A stretch of DNA of 64,000 nt from Hymenoscyphus infarciens. Lineage: Eukaryota; Ascomycota; Leotiomycetes; Helotiales; Helotiaceae. The notes under the pieces were generated by a model that searched no databases, was not told the origin of the DNA, and saw nothing but the letters and a program-made list of their open reading frames with translations. The first letter of the stretch is position 1. Each line of letters starts with the position of its first letter. Positions 35,742-46,746 of the stretch are shown here, piece by piece. The stretch covers positions 62,001-126,000 of the forward strand of contig LLCB01000009.1 in NCBI GenBank assembly GCA_001414345.1. Reading direction: 5' to 3'. Both the position numbers and the translations under genes were made by a program.

Positions 35742-36999
35742 ATATAGGTTTAAGATAAGAGGAAAGTTTATTACTTATACTCTTTAAAAAGCGAGATTTT
35801 AAAGGTTATTATTAATACTACTTATAAGATTATAAAAGGAGTTTATATCTCTTTTAGCTTAGAACTTAGTAATAATAAGAGATTAGTATAGTATAAGAGT
35901 TAACTTATTCTATAAGTCTTCTATCTAGTCTTATAAAAGAACTTTAGCTTTATCTATAAGTTATTAGAACTTAGTATAGAAGTTATAGAAAGTTTCTATC
36001 TTTAATATAATAAGGTCTTAGTATTAGATATAAGCTTCTTAGTATAAGTAAGAGCTAATAGCAATGTTTTAAAGGTAAGTTAATATCTCTTTATAGCTAT
36101 TAAACTAGTTAATAGTATTAAACTTATATCTTAGGTAAATATAGTTTTAAGCTCTTCTAGAAGTATAGTAGTAAATTAAATTTATCTTTACTTCTTTAGA
36201 CTTAAAGTAGTTAGTATTAATAAATAACTTTACTATAATTTTAGTTTCCTAGGTTATATAAGTGAATTCGTCTTTTATAGTAAATTAGTAAGAATTAGCT
36301 ATTCTACTTATCTTTTTAGATAATAGAACTATAGAAGAGGAATAAGTTATATTAAGAGTTTATAGCTAAATAGAGGTATATTAATAAGAAGTACTAGCTA
36401 TATTTAAAGTATTTATTTTAAGTTTATAAACTTTACTTATTAATAAGGTTATTACTTTAAGGATTTATTATAGAATAGAGTTAGATAAAGGTAATTTAGA
36501 GATCTTATACTATAAGAAACTAGTAGTTACCTTAATAGGAGAAGGTAGTAGTAGTAGTATAGTAATAGCTAGTATATATATTTTTTTAGGTTAAGTTCTT
36601 AAGCTAGATTAGGATATAACGTTAATAGAAGAGGGAAGAGAGATTAGCTCTACTAACTTTAAAGTAGAGTAGAATAGTTCTTAAGTTAATAGGTTACCTT
36701 TAAAAGGCTTAACATAGCTAATAGAAGAATACTAGACCTTACTACTTAACGTAAATAGATTAGGCTTTATAGAGAAGAATAGTAAATTTAATAGATTTAA
36801 TATAAGTAAATATATATATTATTATTAAGATATTAGTAAAAGCCTTCTTAGGTAAAAAGGGAGAGTTTAGTTTTAGTATAATAGCTCTTTATAAATATAT
36901 AAAGGGAGTACTTATAGAATAGTACTTAATATTAAGAAAAACTAAACTAAAGAGAAAAGTAAAGAGTATAAGCACTCTAGCTTTATTTATATATATTAA

Positions 37000-37068
37000 G
37001 CGAAGCCTCGGCAAAGCCTCGGGCCAACCTGGTCACGTGAGTGACGTATGTAACTGGAACTGTCATAA
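37000..37068. other. Short GC-rich island in the RIP-affected block
   Basis: About 70 bp containing AAGCCTCGGCAAAGCCTCGG and GGTCACGTGAGTGACG stands out from thousands of bases of AT-rich sequence. A related motif (CCTCCGGGCCGGTCACGTG) occurs inside the small TIR element near 51919-51938. Its nature is unknown. Confidence 0.55.
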
Positions 37069-37487
37069 GTTTTTACTATTATCTACTTAAACACTTCTTA
37101 ATTAGACTACCTTAGGAAGTTTCTATAAAGCCTAGTTTTTAGTATATTATAGAGTAAGAATAGGGCTTTCTTTTAAGCCTACTCTTATCTTAATAGCTCT
37201 TAAAATAAGCTTAATATACTGATTTTTAGATAGAGGGTTTTACTTAAATAAAACACCTATTCTCTTACTCTCTTATTTACTTTTTAAATAATACTTTAAA
37301 TAGAAAAGTTTTTTTTATATTCTAGTAGAGAAATACAACTTTAACCTTATATAGCTTATATAGTATTAATAGATAGTATTATTACTAAGTACTCGTAGAA
37401 AAGCGATTTTATAATTTAATAGTTATTTTTCTAGAATTTAAGACTCGGTTTTACTACTTAGTACTTTCTTTAGAGAACGTTTAATAC

Positions 37488-37838
37488 TATGACGGCATGC
37501 CGTCCTATATAGCCGATATTACATAGCATATGCCGTATATATAAGGTTTCGGTAGTTGTTATTTTGTATTATTTAATTTAGGAAGGTTATATATATCCGA
37601 GCTTTTAGACGTACTTCGTAGGGTTCAGGCTTTTGTATTAGCCGACGTATGTCGTTGTTCGGTTTCGTACCCCTTTTATATCGTCCGAACCTCTTATATA
37701 TAGCAGCCTACTCCTAGAGTTAGAAAAGGCTAGTTTAGCCTTTTCTTCTATATTAGAGCCTAGTATTTATATACGTTATTCTACTAAACATACTCCTATA
37801 TACCTCTTCTATAGTTATATGTATTTCGTACTATTATA
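37488..37838 (+). repeat. 5' LTR, type A (351 bp)
   Basis: Begins TATGACGGCATGCCGTCC (first G changed to A) and ends TACTATTATA. It is more decayed than its 3' partner. Confidence 0.9.
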
Positions 37839-39299
37839 TAAAAAGGCTAAACTCTTCTTCGCTAGTAACGGCCTTAATAATATCTCCTTCGAGCTTATCG
37901 CTACTCTTTATTTAGAATTCGATTTACCCTCGATTTAGAATATTACGACGGTATCCTTAAATAGCCGGGTAATTAGAGACTACTTAGACGGCTAGTAATA
38001 CTAGGGTTTAGTATCTATATAGATAGCTAGTAAAAATCGTGTTTTAGTATATATTAAGGGATTAGAATACGCTAAGTGTTCTCAAGAGTCCTAATAACCC
38101 TAGATTCGGTGATATAGTTATTACGAAGGCTTCTAAATCTAATCTTACCCCCCCTCCCTCTAAGTTCCGCTATAAGGCGTTAAACGACCTTCTAGGGCCA
38201 CCCCTCTTTTCGAAAGATAACTCTCTAAACCCTCTCTAATCCTTACCTATATACTAAGACTTAGAAGATTCTAACGAAACGATAAGTAAGACTTCTTAAA
38301 TATAGACGATATACGGATAATAGATAGACGAGATAGAGGTATATAAAATAAAGGATAAAACGATTAGTTAGACGAGATAGAGGATATAATTATAAGCGAA
38401 CTCTAAAGTTAATAACTTAAAAAACACTCTACCTTTGAACTCTCCCTAATCTAACCCTCCTTTACTTTTAAAGCCTGAATTTAAACCTCTTTTGTTTAAG
38501 AGACACTGCTGCTCCTAATGTCTTCCTACTACTTCCTAACCCTTGAATCGGATACGAATCGGATACGAATCGGATACGAATCGGTTGAAATACGCTTTCT
38601 ATTAGGATAAAACTTAGAAGCAAGCTCTTAGCTAAGTTATCGCTATCTTTAATGATACTGACTGAACATTATCTAACTCTACTCTGAACTTTTTCCTCGA
38701 ACCTTTACTAGCGAACATTCAAAAAGACTACGGTTACGAACCGAGTCCTAGCCGCTGGTACAAAGGTTGAAAGAGATGGAAGTTAAAAGAGATAGAAGTG
38801 GAATTAAGAACAAGATTACGCTGAAGAAACTTTTACTGACTTTAAAAGGTTACTTTTCGAGTACGGCCATACTTGGAGAGAAGTATATGAATCGGACACG
38901 TTCTTACATATGTGGGACAAGATTACACCTCAGCTCCGAAACCCGTCTGCTGCGCTTAAGAGACGCTGGAATTACAACTTTGCTAAAATAGGTGAACGAT
39001 CTTTTAGAGCTAGATAAGGAGACACGCCGAAACCCTGAGTTACTTACAATCAGCACTCCGGTTCAAAAGAATACCCCTCCATCTAGCTCCGAACTCCCTA
39101 CGATCCGACAGCAACTCTTTCTTCGAAATCGGAAGATGAATAAGTCCTTAAGTACCCTGAAGGGAACAAGGCGGCCTACGGGCCTGAGCAACACAGTTTA
39201 TACAATAGTACTGATAAATGTCGTACCTAAAACTGTTCCTTTTGTTATCCTGAACTCAGATAATAATTTCAACTTCGACAACTCGGCTATAACTTCGCT

Positions 39300-39875
39300 T
39301 TTAACTAGCTAAAACTGCCCCTTCTCTTGTTATCCTAAACTTTGGACAGCGTTTCTCTTTAATATTTAGTAATAAACTCTTTTGACTAGCCGAAACTACC
39401 CTTATTATTGTCCCGAACTTCGATAATACGATAACTTTGGCAACTTGGCTATAACTTCGCTTTTGACTAGCTGAAACTCCTCCTTTTATTGTCCTGAACT
39501 TCGGATAGCGAAACTCTAACAACTTTGGAAACAACTTCGCCTCTGACTAGCCGAAACCACCCCTTTTATTGTCCTGGACTTCGGACAACAATTTCAAACT
39601 TTGATAACATTCGGTAACAACTCTTTTGTTTTGACCAGCCGAACCACCCCTTTTATTGTCCCTAGATACTCGGACAATTCGACAACTTCGGAAACAACTT
39701 CGCCTTTGACCAGCCGAAACTACCCTTTTTGTTGTCCTGAACATCGGATAGCATTTTCAAATTCGGCAACAACTCTTTTGACCAGCCGAAACCACCCTTT
39801 TTATTGTCCTCAGATACTCGGACAATTCGACAAACTTCGGCAACAACTTCTCTTTTGACCAGCCGAAACCCCACC
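39300..39875 (+). repeat. Degenerate tandem repeat inside the type-A element
   Basis: Seven or so units of about 70-100 bp share TTTGACCAGCCGAAACCACC, then CTTTTATTGTCCTGAACTTC, then a variable CGGxCAAxxxTTCGGCAACAAC part. Shorter versions are in the sister elements (24780-24925, 30850-31300). The minus-strand ORFs here are translations of the repeat (repeated VQDNKxGxFGWSK). Confidence 0.85.
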
Positions 39876-40605
39876 GACTCTGGTACAGAGTCTTACAGTC
39901 TTTACTTTCTTACCTTCTTTTAAGTTCTTTTTCATCTGAAATTCGACTCGGATACGAATCGGTACGCTCTCGAAGTGAGCTCTTAGCTGAGTTATTACTT
40001 TCATCTATAACAACGTTACCTCTCGATGTTCGCCTCCGACTCTAATCTGAATTCGTTTCCAACTTTACTCTGAACTTTTTCAGACCTACACTCTTTTAGT
40101 GAATTTTTCGAATCAGATGCGAATCGGTTGAAATACGCTCTCTATTAGGACGAAACCTAGAAGTGAGCTCTTAATTGAGTTATCGCTGTTAACCTTAACC
40201 GAACACTATCCGACTCCTGCTTTGAACTTTTTCTGATTTTACTCTGAACTTTTAAACTTTTGAACTTTTTGAACTTTGAACTTTGAACTTTGAACTTTCT
40301 CTGACTGCTAGACGGATTGGACTACACTCTTTTAGCGGACGCGAATGCTTGCTTTGATATTGAAGGATTAGAAACGAAGTCTCTTTTACAAGTATCTACG
40401 GTTACGATTTAAAACCGACATCTCGACATCTTGCTTCGCTTACGACAAATTACGATAAATAAAGCATCTACGAACTCAGGTTAGCTACGATTCAGACCCT
40501 TACCTTCTCGCTTACGATAAAATTAATAAAATACGATAAATATAACACTTACACTATCCCGATTTAGCCCTGAACGATACGATAGATAGACTCGAGGGCG
40601 AGTCT

Positions 40606-40622
40606 TTTTTAAGGGAGGGGGA
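40606..40622 (+). other. Polypurine tract of the type-A element
   Basis: TTTTAAGGGAGGGGGA immediately 5' of the 3' LTR is the expected plus-strand primer for LTR-element replication and fixes the orientation. Confidence 0.8.
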
Positions 40623-40973
40623 TGTGACGGCATGCCGTCCTGTATAGCCGATATTACATGGCATATGCCGTACATATAAGGTTTCGGTAGTTGTTGTTTT
40701 ACATTGTCTAATTTAGGAAGGTTACGTATGTCCAGGCTTTCGGACGTACTTCGTAGGGTTCGGGCTTTTGTATTAGCCGACGTATGTCGTTGTTCGGTTT
40801 CGTACCCCTTTTATATCGTCCGAACCTCTTGTATATAGCAGCCTACTCCTAGAGTCAGAAAAGGCTAGTTTAGCCTTTTCTTCCGTATCAGAGCCTAGTA
40901 TTTACATACGTCATTCTGCCAAACGCACTCCCATATGCCTCTTCTGTAGTTGTGTGTATTTCGTGCCGTTACA
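40623..40973 (+). repeat. 3' LTR, type A (351 bp)
   Basis: The best-preserved LTR in the window, from TGTGACGGCATGCCGTCCTG to GTGCCGTTACA. It is followed by the AATAC target duplication. Confidence 0.92.
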
Positions 40974-40978
40974 AATAC

Positions 40979-42500
40979 TATTATAAAGTATATATTATCT
41001 AATATAAAAATCGATAAATTTTTATTCTATTCTTATCTTAATATATCTAGAGAGGTAGTTATTAAAGTATATTTAGTTAAAGTTAAAAGCCTAATCTTAT
41101 AGTTATCGTTCTTACTAAAAAATTACTAAATTCTCTTAGACCTTAGAATAAAGAAGTTAGAATAGCAGAGGTTAAGAGAGGTATCTAAGCCTAATTAGTA
41201 ATAGTAGTAGTAGAGAGTAGAGAGAGAGTTAAGTCTTAATCTCTTATCTAAGGCTAATATCTTTATTCTAGGGAATAAGAGCTAAGATAATATAGAATAG
41301 AGTCTAATTAGAGCTCTTCTTATAGTTTTACTAAAAAAAGTTTTTAGCTAAGTAATTAGTAATTAGTAATTAGTATTAAAAAGTAGTATTAAAAAGTAAA
41401 TAATCTTCTATCTAAGTAAAAGAGCTTATATATATATAATTAATTAAGCTTTAGCTTTTTAAAGTTATTAAAAGAAAATTTCAGTTTTAAATTTTATAGT
41501 TATAGTTTATAGTTTAGAAGAAAGCCTCTTACTTAGACGGAAAGAGATTCTTCTAAGTTCTATTAAAAGTAAAAGGATTTAGAAGCTTACTTATAAAAAT
41601 AGATATATAGATAGATATAAGTATAAGTATAAGTATAAGTATAAGTATAAGTATATAAAATAATAAACTTTATTTAAAATATTTACTTTCGTTACTAATT
41701 CTTATAAAAGACATTATTTTAAAAGTAGAAGAAAAGCGAAAAAAGAAAGAGAGTAATTAGATAATTATATAATTTAAAGCTAGTTCTAAATACAAATAAT
41801 AATAATTATTTTTTTTTTTCGAAGAGAAGATAGAGCTTCTTATTAACTTTTTAGAGTACTTGATACTTTAGAGCTAGCTTTTATATTATTCGCTTCTCTT
41901 AGAAAAAGCTCGTATACTATTTGCTAAATCTACTTTTACTCTTATTAGAGGATTCTAACTATACTATTAGAGTGTTTAGAATACTTCGCTTACTTTTATA
42001 GAGTAGGTTAGGTTATTAGCCTACCTAGTTAAGTTTGTTTAAGAGACGAAGTCTACTTATTATATTTATTTACTTTACTTTTTTTTTATCTTTAAAGCTA
42101 CTTAGCTAGTCTTTTTTGTCTTTAAAGCTAGAGTAGAGCGGTAGTAGTAGATTAGTAGAGGATTTTCTATACTCTATAGAGAGATTTAATTTTCTTTCTT
42201 TCTTATATAGAAGGTGTAGAAGTGTAGATATAGTATAGTATAGGTATAGTATAGTGTAGTAAGTTTTCTTCTTCTTCTATATAAGTAAGTAAGTAAATCT
42301 TAAGAGAGAAGAGGGGAGCGAGGTGGTGGATATTTATACTAGATATCTAGTTTATATTTTTTGATTTTAGTTTTGTTTTTGATTTTTAGTGATTTTGATT
42401 TTAATTTTTGATTTTTTTGATTTTTAAGTACTTTTTCGTATTCTAATTTTAATAACTTTTTCGTACTTTAGTAGAGTGAAAGATAGAGAGAGATACGGCA
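40979..42500. other. AT-rich decayed sequence right of the type-A element
   Basis: No ORF or motif recognised. It probably continues the element that the type-A copy entered at AATAC. Contains an (AAGTAT)n run at about 41620-41655 and several AG/CT simple repeats. Confidence 0.45.
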
Positions 42501-43125
42501 TCTCGTACGTACTAAAAGTCGGAAACGACTAAATCGCAAATTGTAAATTATAAATCGCAATTTACAAAAGTTAAGTATATATTTATAGCTAGATTTACTA
42601 AAGTCTCTAAGAGACATAGCAAATCTTAAACTATATTATTCTATTCTCTTACTCTCTTACTCTCTTCCTCTCTTATTCTATTCTTCTATATATTATATAT
42701 ACTAAGAGAGTGTAGAAGAGAGTAGAAGAAGAAGAAGAGTAAGATAAGAGAGTAAAACATTCTAAGAGAAGGTTTTTCCTAGCGTAGGTAAGAGGAGTTT
42801 AGAGTAAATATTCTCTCTACTCTTCCTCTCTTTCTCTCTCTCTCTCTCTCTTATTTATCTAGAAAAAATAGATAGTAAAGATATAATAGTAAGAGAGTAA
42901 TATTACTATTATTTACGTAAGACTCGTTCTTGCTCTCTATCCTCTAATTAGTTACTATAGACAATCTTAATATAGAGAGAGAGTAGGAGAGAGAAGAAGA
43001 AGAAGAAGAGAGAAGAAGAAGAAGAGAGAGAGAATTTAAATTAAGAATTATTCTCTTTTATATTCATAGAAAGTAATATTTTACGATTTGCGATTTAGTT
43101 AATCCGACTTTTTAGTACGTTGAGA
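42501..43125. repeat. Possible TIR-bounded segment with about 46-bp arms
   Basis: The arm at 42501-42549 (CTCGTACGTACTAAAAGTCG...ACTAAATCGCAAATTG) is repeated in inverse at about 43080-43125. Between them lie AT-rich sequence and AG microsatellites. The same arm motif occurs once at the left border (21906-21963). Confidence 0.55.
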
Positions 43126-43149
43126 ATACTATAGAAGAAGAGGAGATTT

Positions 43150-44813
43150 AGAGAGGAAATTTTTAAGGTTTTTACTTTCTTAATTTTTATGCGGTAGGGA
43201 TTTTTTAGGTGGGCTTACAAGTGATAGAGTTAAGACTATGGTTTTTTTAATGTTTTGTAGTTGTATTTCCTATTCTTTTGAATTATATCAGGTATAAACG
43301 GGTATGCGAGCTCTAGAGAGGTTTGAAGTGGTTTAAAAGCATGGGTGTTTAGGGAGTGGATAAGCATAGTATATATTCCCGGGCTCCGACATTTATAACA
43401 ATATTCCTCCTTTATTTATAAGATGAATAGAATAGTAGGTTGAAGAGAGTTATTAGCTACATACGTGTTCCCCATCGAATTACACAACGAATGCGACATT
43501 CCCACCGAATAACACCTAATATATATCATACGTGAAAAGATCTAGCAGGATTATATGAAGGGAGGTTTTTTTAGGCTATTTGACTTGTCAGTTCCCTTCC
43601 AATCCCGCTAGCACAACCATCCAAATTGCCCCAAGAACTTTGGACGCAGTCAGAGCATGGTTGGGGATGCGAAGAGTAACTTGAAACTTCATACTCTATG
43701 TACTAGATAGGATGGATGTAAGAATGATCCTTTTTGTGACGAGACAAGATCTTTGAATCCTTTGGGGGAAAGAGGGATGTAAGTAAATTGACTAGAGATG
43801 GTTCTTTGAATAGACGACGAAATTTGGAAACAATAGTAGAGAGCGAGCGGATGTGTTGGTGGTGGGATTTTTTGACGAGAGGAGACGAGCGGAGACGAAG
43901 GGCAAGACAGTGAGTGGTATTGGTTGACTTTGGAAGTGCAGAGCAGTGTTGGTTGGGTTCGGCACTGCAAAGTTGAAAAACTGATCTTTTTGCCGAGGAC
44001 AGAAAAATCACCACGAGAAGTCGCAGTGTCGTCTGGGGGAACTTTTCCTCGTAAACCGATTTTGAGACTTTTATAAGAAGAAAGCCAGCATAGGTTATCC
44101 AAGAAGTGTTTTTTACATCAAGGGAGAAGGCTCGAGGGCTTATGCTCTAGGTCACTGACGAATCCCCAAGCCGTAGTAAACAGACAATTTGATTCAAATA
44201 CTGTACTGGAAATGGATTATGATGGCAAAAATTGCAAAGTTGAAGCATTATCATTGAATTGGGCTTTGAAATTTCATCTTGTTACAATATTTGAGGCAAC
44301 TCTTGCTCTACTTTCAATCCTCTTAAAAGAGATCAAAATTATCCCTCCCACCCCATCCCTTTATGAATCCCCTCTTCCATTCCCCTCTTCCCCCATAATT
44401 CTGTCTGGATCCCCAGGTATTCCATGATTCATGTCCATACATAAAACCTGTGGGCCCTCCCTCCAGTCTTGAACTGTTCAAAAAAGAAAAAACCTGGCAA
44501 AGAAAAGAAAACGAAAATGCAAAAAAAAGAGTAGTGTGGCGCTGTAATAACCCATTCCATGATATAAACAATCCCAAACGCCTCATAAATGCTCGTCATG
44601 CACCAAATGTAATTGTGCAACATTCCTTCATCATATCGAATCCCGAGTCCCCTCCGGAAATAAACCAAAAACTCGCAGATACGGCAAAAGGATGAGCGGG
44701 ATTACGAATTGGAACAAAAAGAACTCCCCCTTCCAATTTCATAATTCCACCATGTATTGCACATCCCCTCTCCCCTATGTAGTGTGAAAAGAATGCCTGT
44801 ATCCGCTTATCAT
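43150..44813. other. Spacer at the right border, no gene recognised
   Basis: Base composition returns to normal near 43150. Minus-strand ORFs at 43689-44102 have no recognisable domain or conserved composition and are not called. Confidence 0.4.
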
Positions 44814-45155
44814 TTATAAACCCACGGCCTCCAAGTCCCTCATTAGAACAGCCATCTGTGCACGTTTCGCAGCCTCGGCGACGAGATTGAAATCTCGGAG
44901 GAAGGGTGAGGTACCGTCTGAGGGGTTGTGGGGGATTTGTGGTTGTTGTTTGCTTTGTTGTGCGGGTTGGTATTGTTGGGTTTGTTGGTGGTGTTGTTGA
45001 TTTTGGGCTTGGGCCTGTTGTGATATAGTGGGGGGATGGGTTTGTGCGGATGAGGAGGCGGCGGAGGAGGAATTCGAGGAGCTGGCTATGAAGTAGGAGG
45101 GATTATTGGCTTGAGATTTTCCGTTCAAAGAAGGGGAGGAAAGTGGTGCTTCCAT
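44814..45155 (-). CDS. Small conserved-looking Q/S-rich protein, function unknown (113 aa)
   Basis: The frame starts MEAPLSSPSLNGKSQ; an upstream in-frame Met at 45209 would give 131 aa. The middle is Ser-rich then Gln-rich (QQAQAQNQQHHQQTQQ). The last ~35 residues change to an ordered amphipathic helix, SPFLRDFNLVAEAAKRAQMA then VLMRDLEAVGL. A low-complexity region followed by a compact charged helix argues for a real gene despite its size. I do not recognise a function. It could be one exon of a longer gene, but no matching splice sites were obvious. Confidence 0.6.
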   Translation of the reverse strand: MEAPLSSPSLNGKSQANNPSYFIASSSNSSSAASSSAQTHPPTISQQAQAQNQQHHQQTQQYQPAQQSKQQPQIPHNPSDGTSPFLRDFNLVAEAAKRAQMAVLMRDLEAVGL

Positions 45156-45209
45156 TGTGCTAGTCTTGTTGTTTTGGGTGTGGTCGTGTGTGGTGCAATG
45201 TAGAAGCAC

Positions 45210-46443
45210 CTAGAGAAGGCGAGTCCGGAGTAGTTGAAGTGGAGTGAAGTTACTAGAGAATGGCAACAGTTTGGAATGAGCTTGCAGTGTGAATATTGGA
45301 GTGCTCGATCAAAGTCGAGATAGTATGGTCTTGTTCTTAGTAAATTTCAAGTAGAAACTCGGGTGAGAAATGGTACGTTGGAGGGTTGTATGGAATCAGA
45401 TTCGGCCGCGGCACTATTATTTGTGGGTAGGCTACAATACCGATTTCGGGTATCGTCAATAGTCGTTTTCTCCACCGGAGCGAGCGAGCGAGAGAGCGAG
45501 AGAGCGAGAGTAGATTGCAACGCGATTAAGTGTTCGAGTCTTTGGTGATCTGGGCTTTTCTGCCTTGGAAATTAGTTGGCTGCTGCGAACAACAGGCTAA
45601 ATGACGGATGTTGGCAGTTTGGTTTTTGTACCTCTTATCAAGGGGGTTGTTGGGGTTCGAGGACGAGACGAGGGATGATCTTTCACGATCTTGCAACGAT
45701 GGAGTTGAGGTTGCAGAGGAATCTGTTGATAGATAAAGCAGGCAGAAGCAAGAATCCGGGAGTGAAGGAAAGATGGCTCTTGGGTGCATGATAGACTACC
45801 TAATCAAGTCGGTTACACACAGAGGCGACGAAAGCAGGTACCTAAACACCCTAAATATGTAAGGGGTAAGGTTGGGATTACGATTCCTTTGACGGGCGTT
45901 CTAGGGCTTTTCCTTTGAACCATTCAGCATCATTCAGCATGACTGGCGCCTGCAGAGACTTGGAGGCGAATGAAGAAGCTGGAGAAGCGCTTTTACCCCA
46001 CGGCTACTAGTGAAGTAGAGCCATCGCACCGACAGCGTCTCACCGTGCGCGGCCGCTTGCTTCAGAAGTGCTGTCACTGGTTTGAAGTTTCCGGGGAATT
46101 TCTCGGTGTACGGAATCAAGTGACGAGGCAGTGTAAGGGTCCGGAGAATTGCAGTATAACATTGTAAGTACAAAAGTTGACAGGATCCAGTCTTTTTCCT
46201 GGGAAGAGTTTTACACAAGCACGAGCAAGTACTTCTCCTTCCTATCTCTCGGGATAGTTACATTAGTGACGGACGCGGGCTTACATCGTTGTTACACCAT
46301 GCGCCCATAACAAAGACGGACGAGCGACTCCGCACTTTGTCCCTCTAGCCGAGTACCGAGATCAATATGCAACCAAGCGATTAAGGGTTCGTTGGCGATG
46401 ACGCAAAAAGGAGGGGAGAGGCAGGGATCAAGGCCACTCCCAA
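45210..46443. other. Spacer, no gene recognised
   Basis: Probable promoter and leader of the small Q-rich gene on its left. Contains a (GAGCGA)n microsatellite near 45478-45510. Other ORFs lack support. Confidence 0.4.
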
Positions 46444-46453
46444 CCCGATTTCT

Positions 46454-46736
46454 GAGTTTTGCTAAATCCCCTGACCCTTTTGACTAAATCGCCTGATCTA
46501 ACCAAACTAGGACATTTTCCGGTCGCGAACACTACTAAAGTACAAAATCATATATTACTAACCCTTATCCCTAGCCCTAACCCACACCCGATCCCTAACC
46601 CTAACTAACCCTAACCTCAAAAACTAGGTTACTATCCCTTAGAATAGAGAATTAGTGTTATACGGGCGTGATAAGAGTGCCTAATCGGGTTAGAGTCAGG
46701 CGATTTAGTCAAAAGGGTCAGGCGATTTAGCCAAAG
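46454..46736. mobile_element. 283-bp MITE-like element with about 50-bp TIRs and telomere-like interior
   Basis: The ends are inverted repeats: the left reads TTTTGCTAAATCCCCTGACC then CTTTTGACTAAATCGCCTGA, and the right is its reverse complement with few changes. Exact 10-bp direct repeats CCCGATTTCT flank it (46444-46453 and 46737-46746), as expected for a target duplication of Mutator-like length. The interior (about 46561-46617) is a run of CCCTAA-type units. No coding capacity, so any movement would need a transposase from elsewhere. Confidence 0.82.
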
Positions 46737-46746
46737 CCCGATTTCT

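Larger units (their letters stand above)
33914..37487 (-). mobile_element. Ty3/gypsy retrotransposon, 5' part (gag, protease region, RT fingers/palm), decayed
   Basis: On the minus strand from about 34440 down to 33914 the RT reads with RIP stops. First comes EELLAIKKYILENFYKEFIK, then LFIKKVDRRLYFYINF (ancestral VKKxDGxLRxCVDF), then YYLLPIINKTL and FTKLDIQQAFYYI (KLDIRxAFHxI). The catalytic-site block follows as YLDNFYSTYLNNILIY, where YLDDILIY has lost its two Asp codons to Asn by G-to-A change. A gag zinc knuckle lies further upstream at 35586-35627. The coding order gag-RT runs right to left and continues at 25979-28234 across the inserted element. Confidence 0.88.
37488..40973 (+). mobile_element. 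LTR retrotransposon with type-A LTRs, 3.49 kb, probably non-autonomous
   Basis: A complete element with LTRs of exactly 351 bp (37488-37838 and 40623-40973). Termini are TGTGACGGCA and TGCCGTTACA, near-perfect inverted ends. The target duplication is AATAC (37483-37487 and 40974-40978). A textbook polypurine tract AAGGGAGGGGGA precedes the 3' LTR. The 2.8-kb interior has no RT, integrase or zinc knuckle. The only protein-like run is plus strand 38815-38990 (TFTDFKRLLFEYGHTW, then FLHMWDKITPQLRNPSAALK, then RRWNYNFAKI), conserved in position in sister copies. The right two-thirds is clearly less mutated than the other copies. Confidence 0.9.

Noticed and set aside
39301..40004. Several minus-strand ORFs with repeated peptide units
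   Set aside because: They are direct translations of the tandem repeat inside the type-A retroelement.
22000..43150. CRISPR-like array or centromere core
   Set aside because: No regular short repeats with unique spacers, and the organism is eukaryotic. The AT-rich block is explained by RIP-decayed retroelements; a centromere cannot be judged from sequence alone.
43689..44102. 137-codon minus-strand ORF right of the transposon block
   Set aside because: No recognisable domain, a second overlapping frame of similar quality, and no splice partner.
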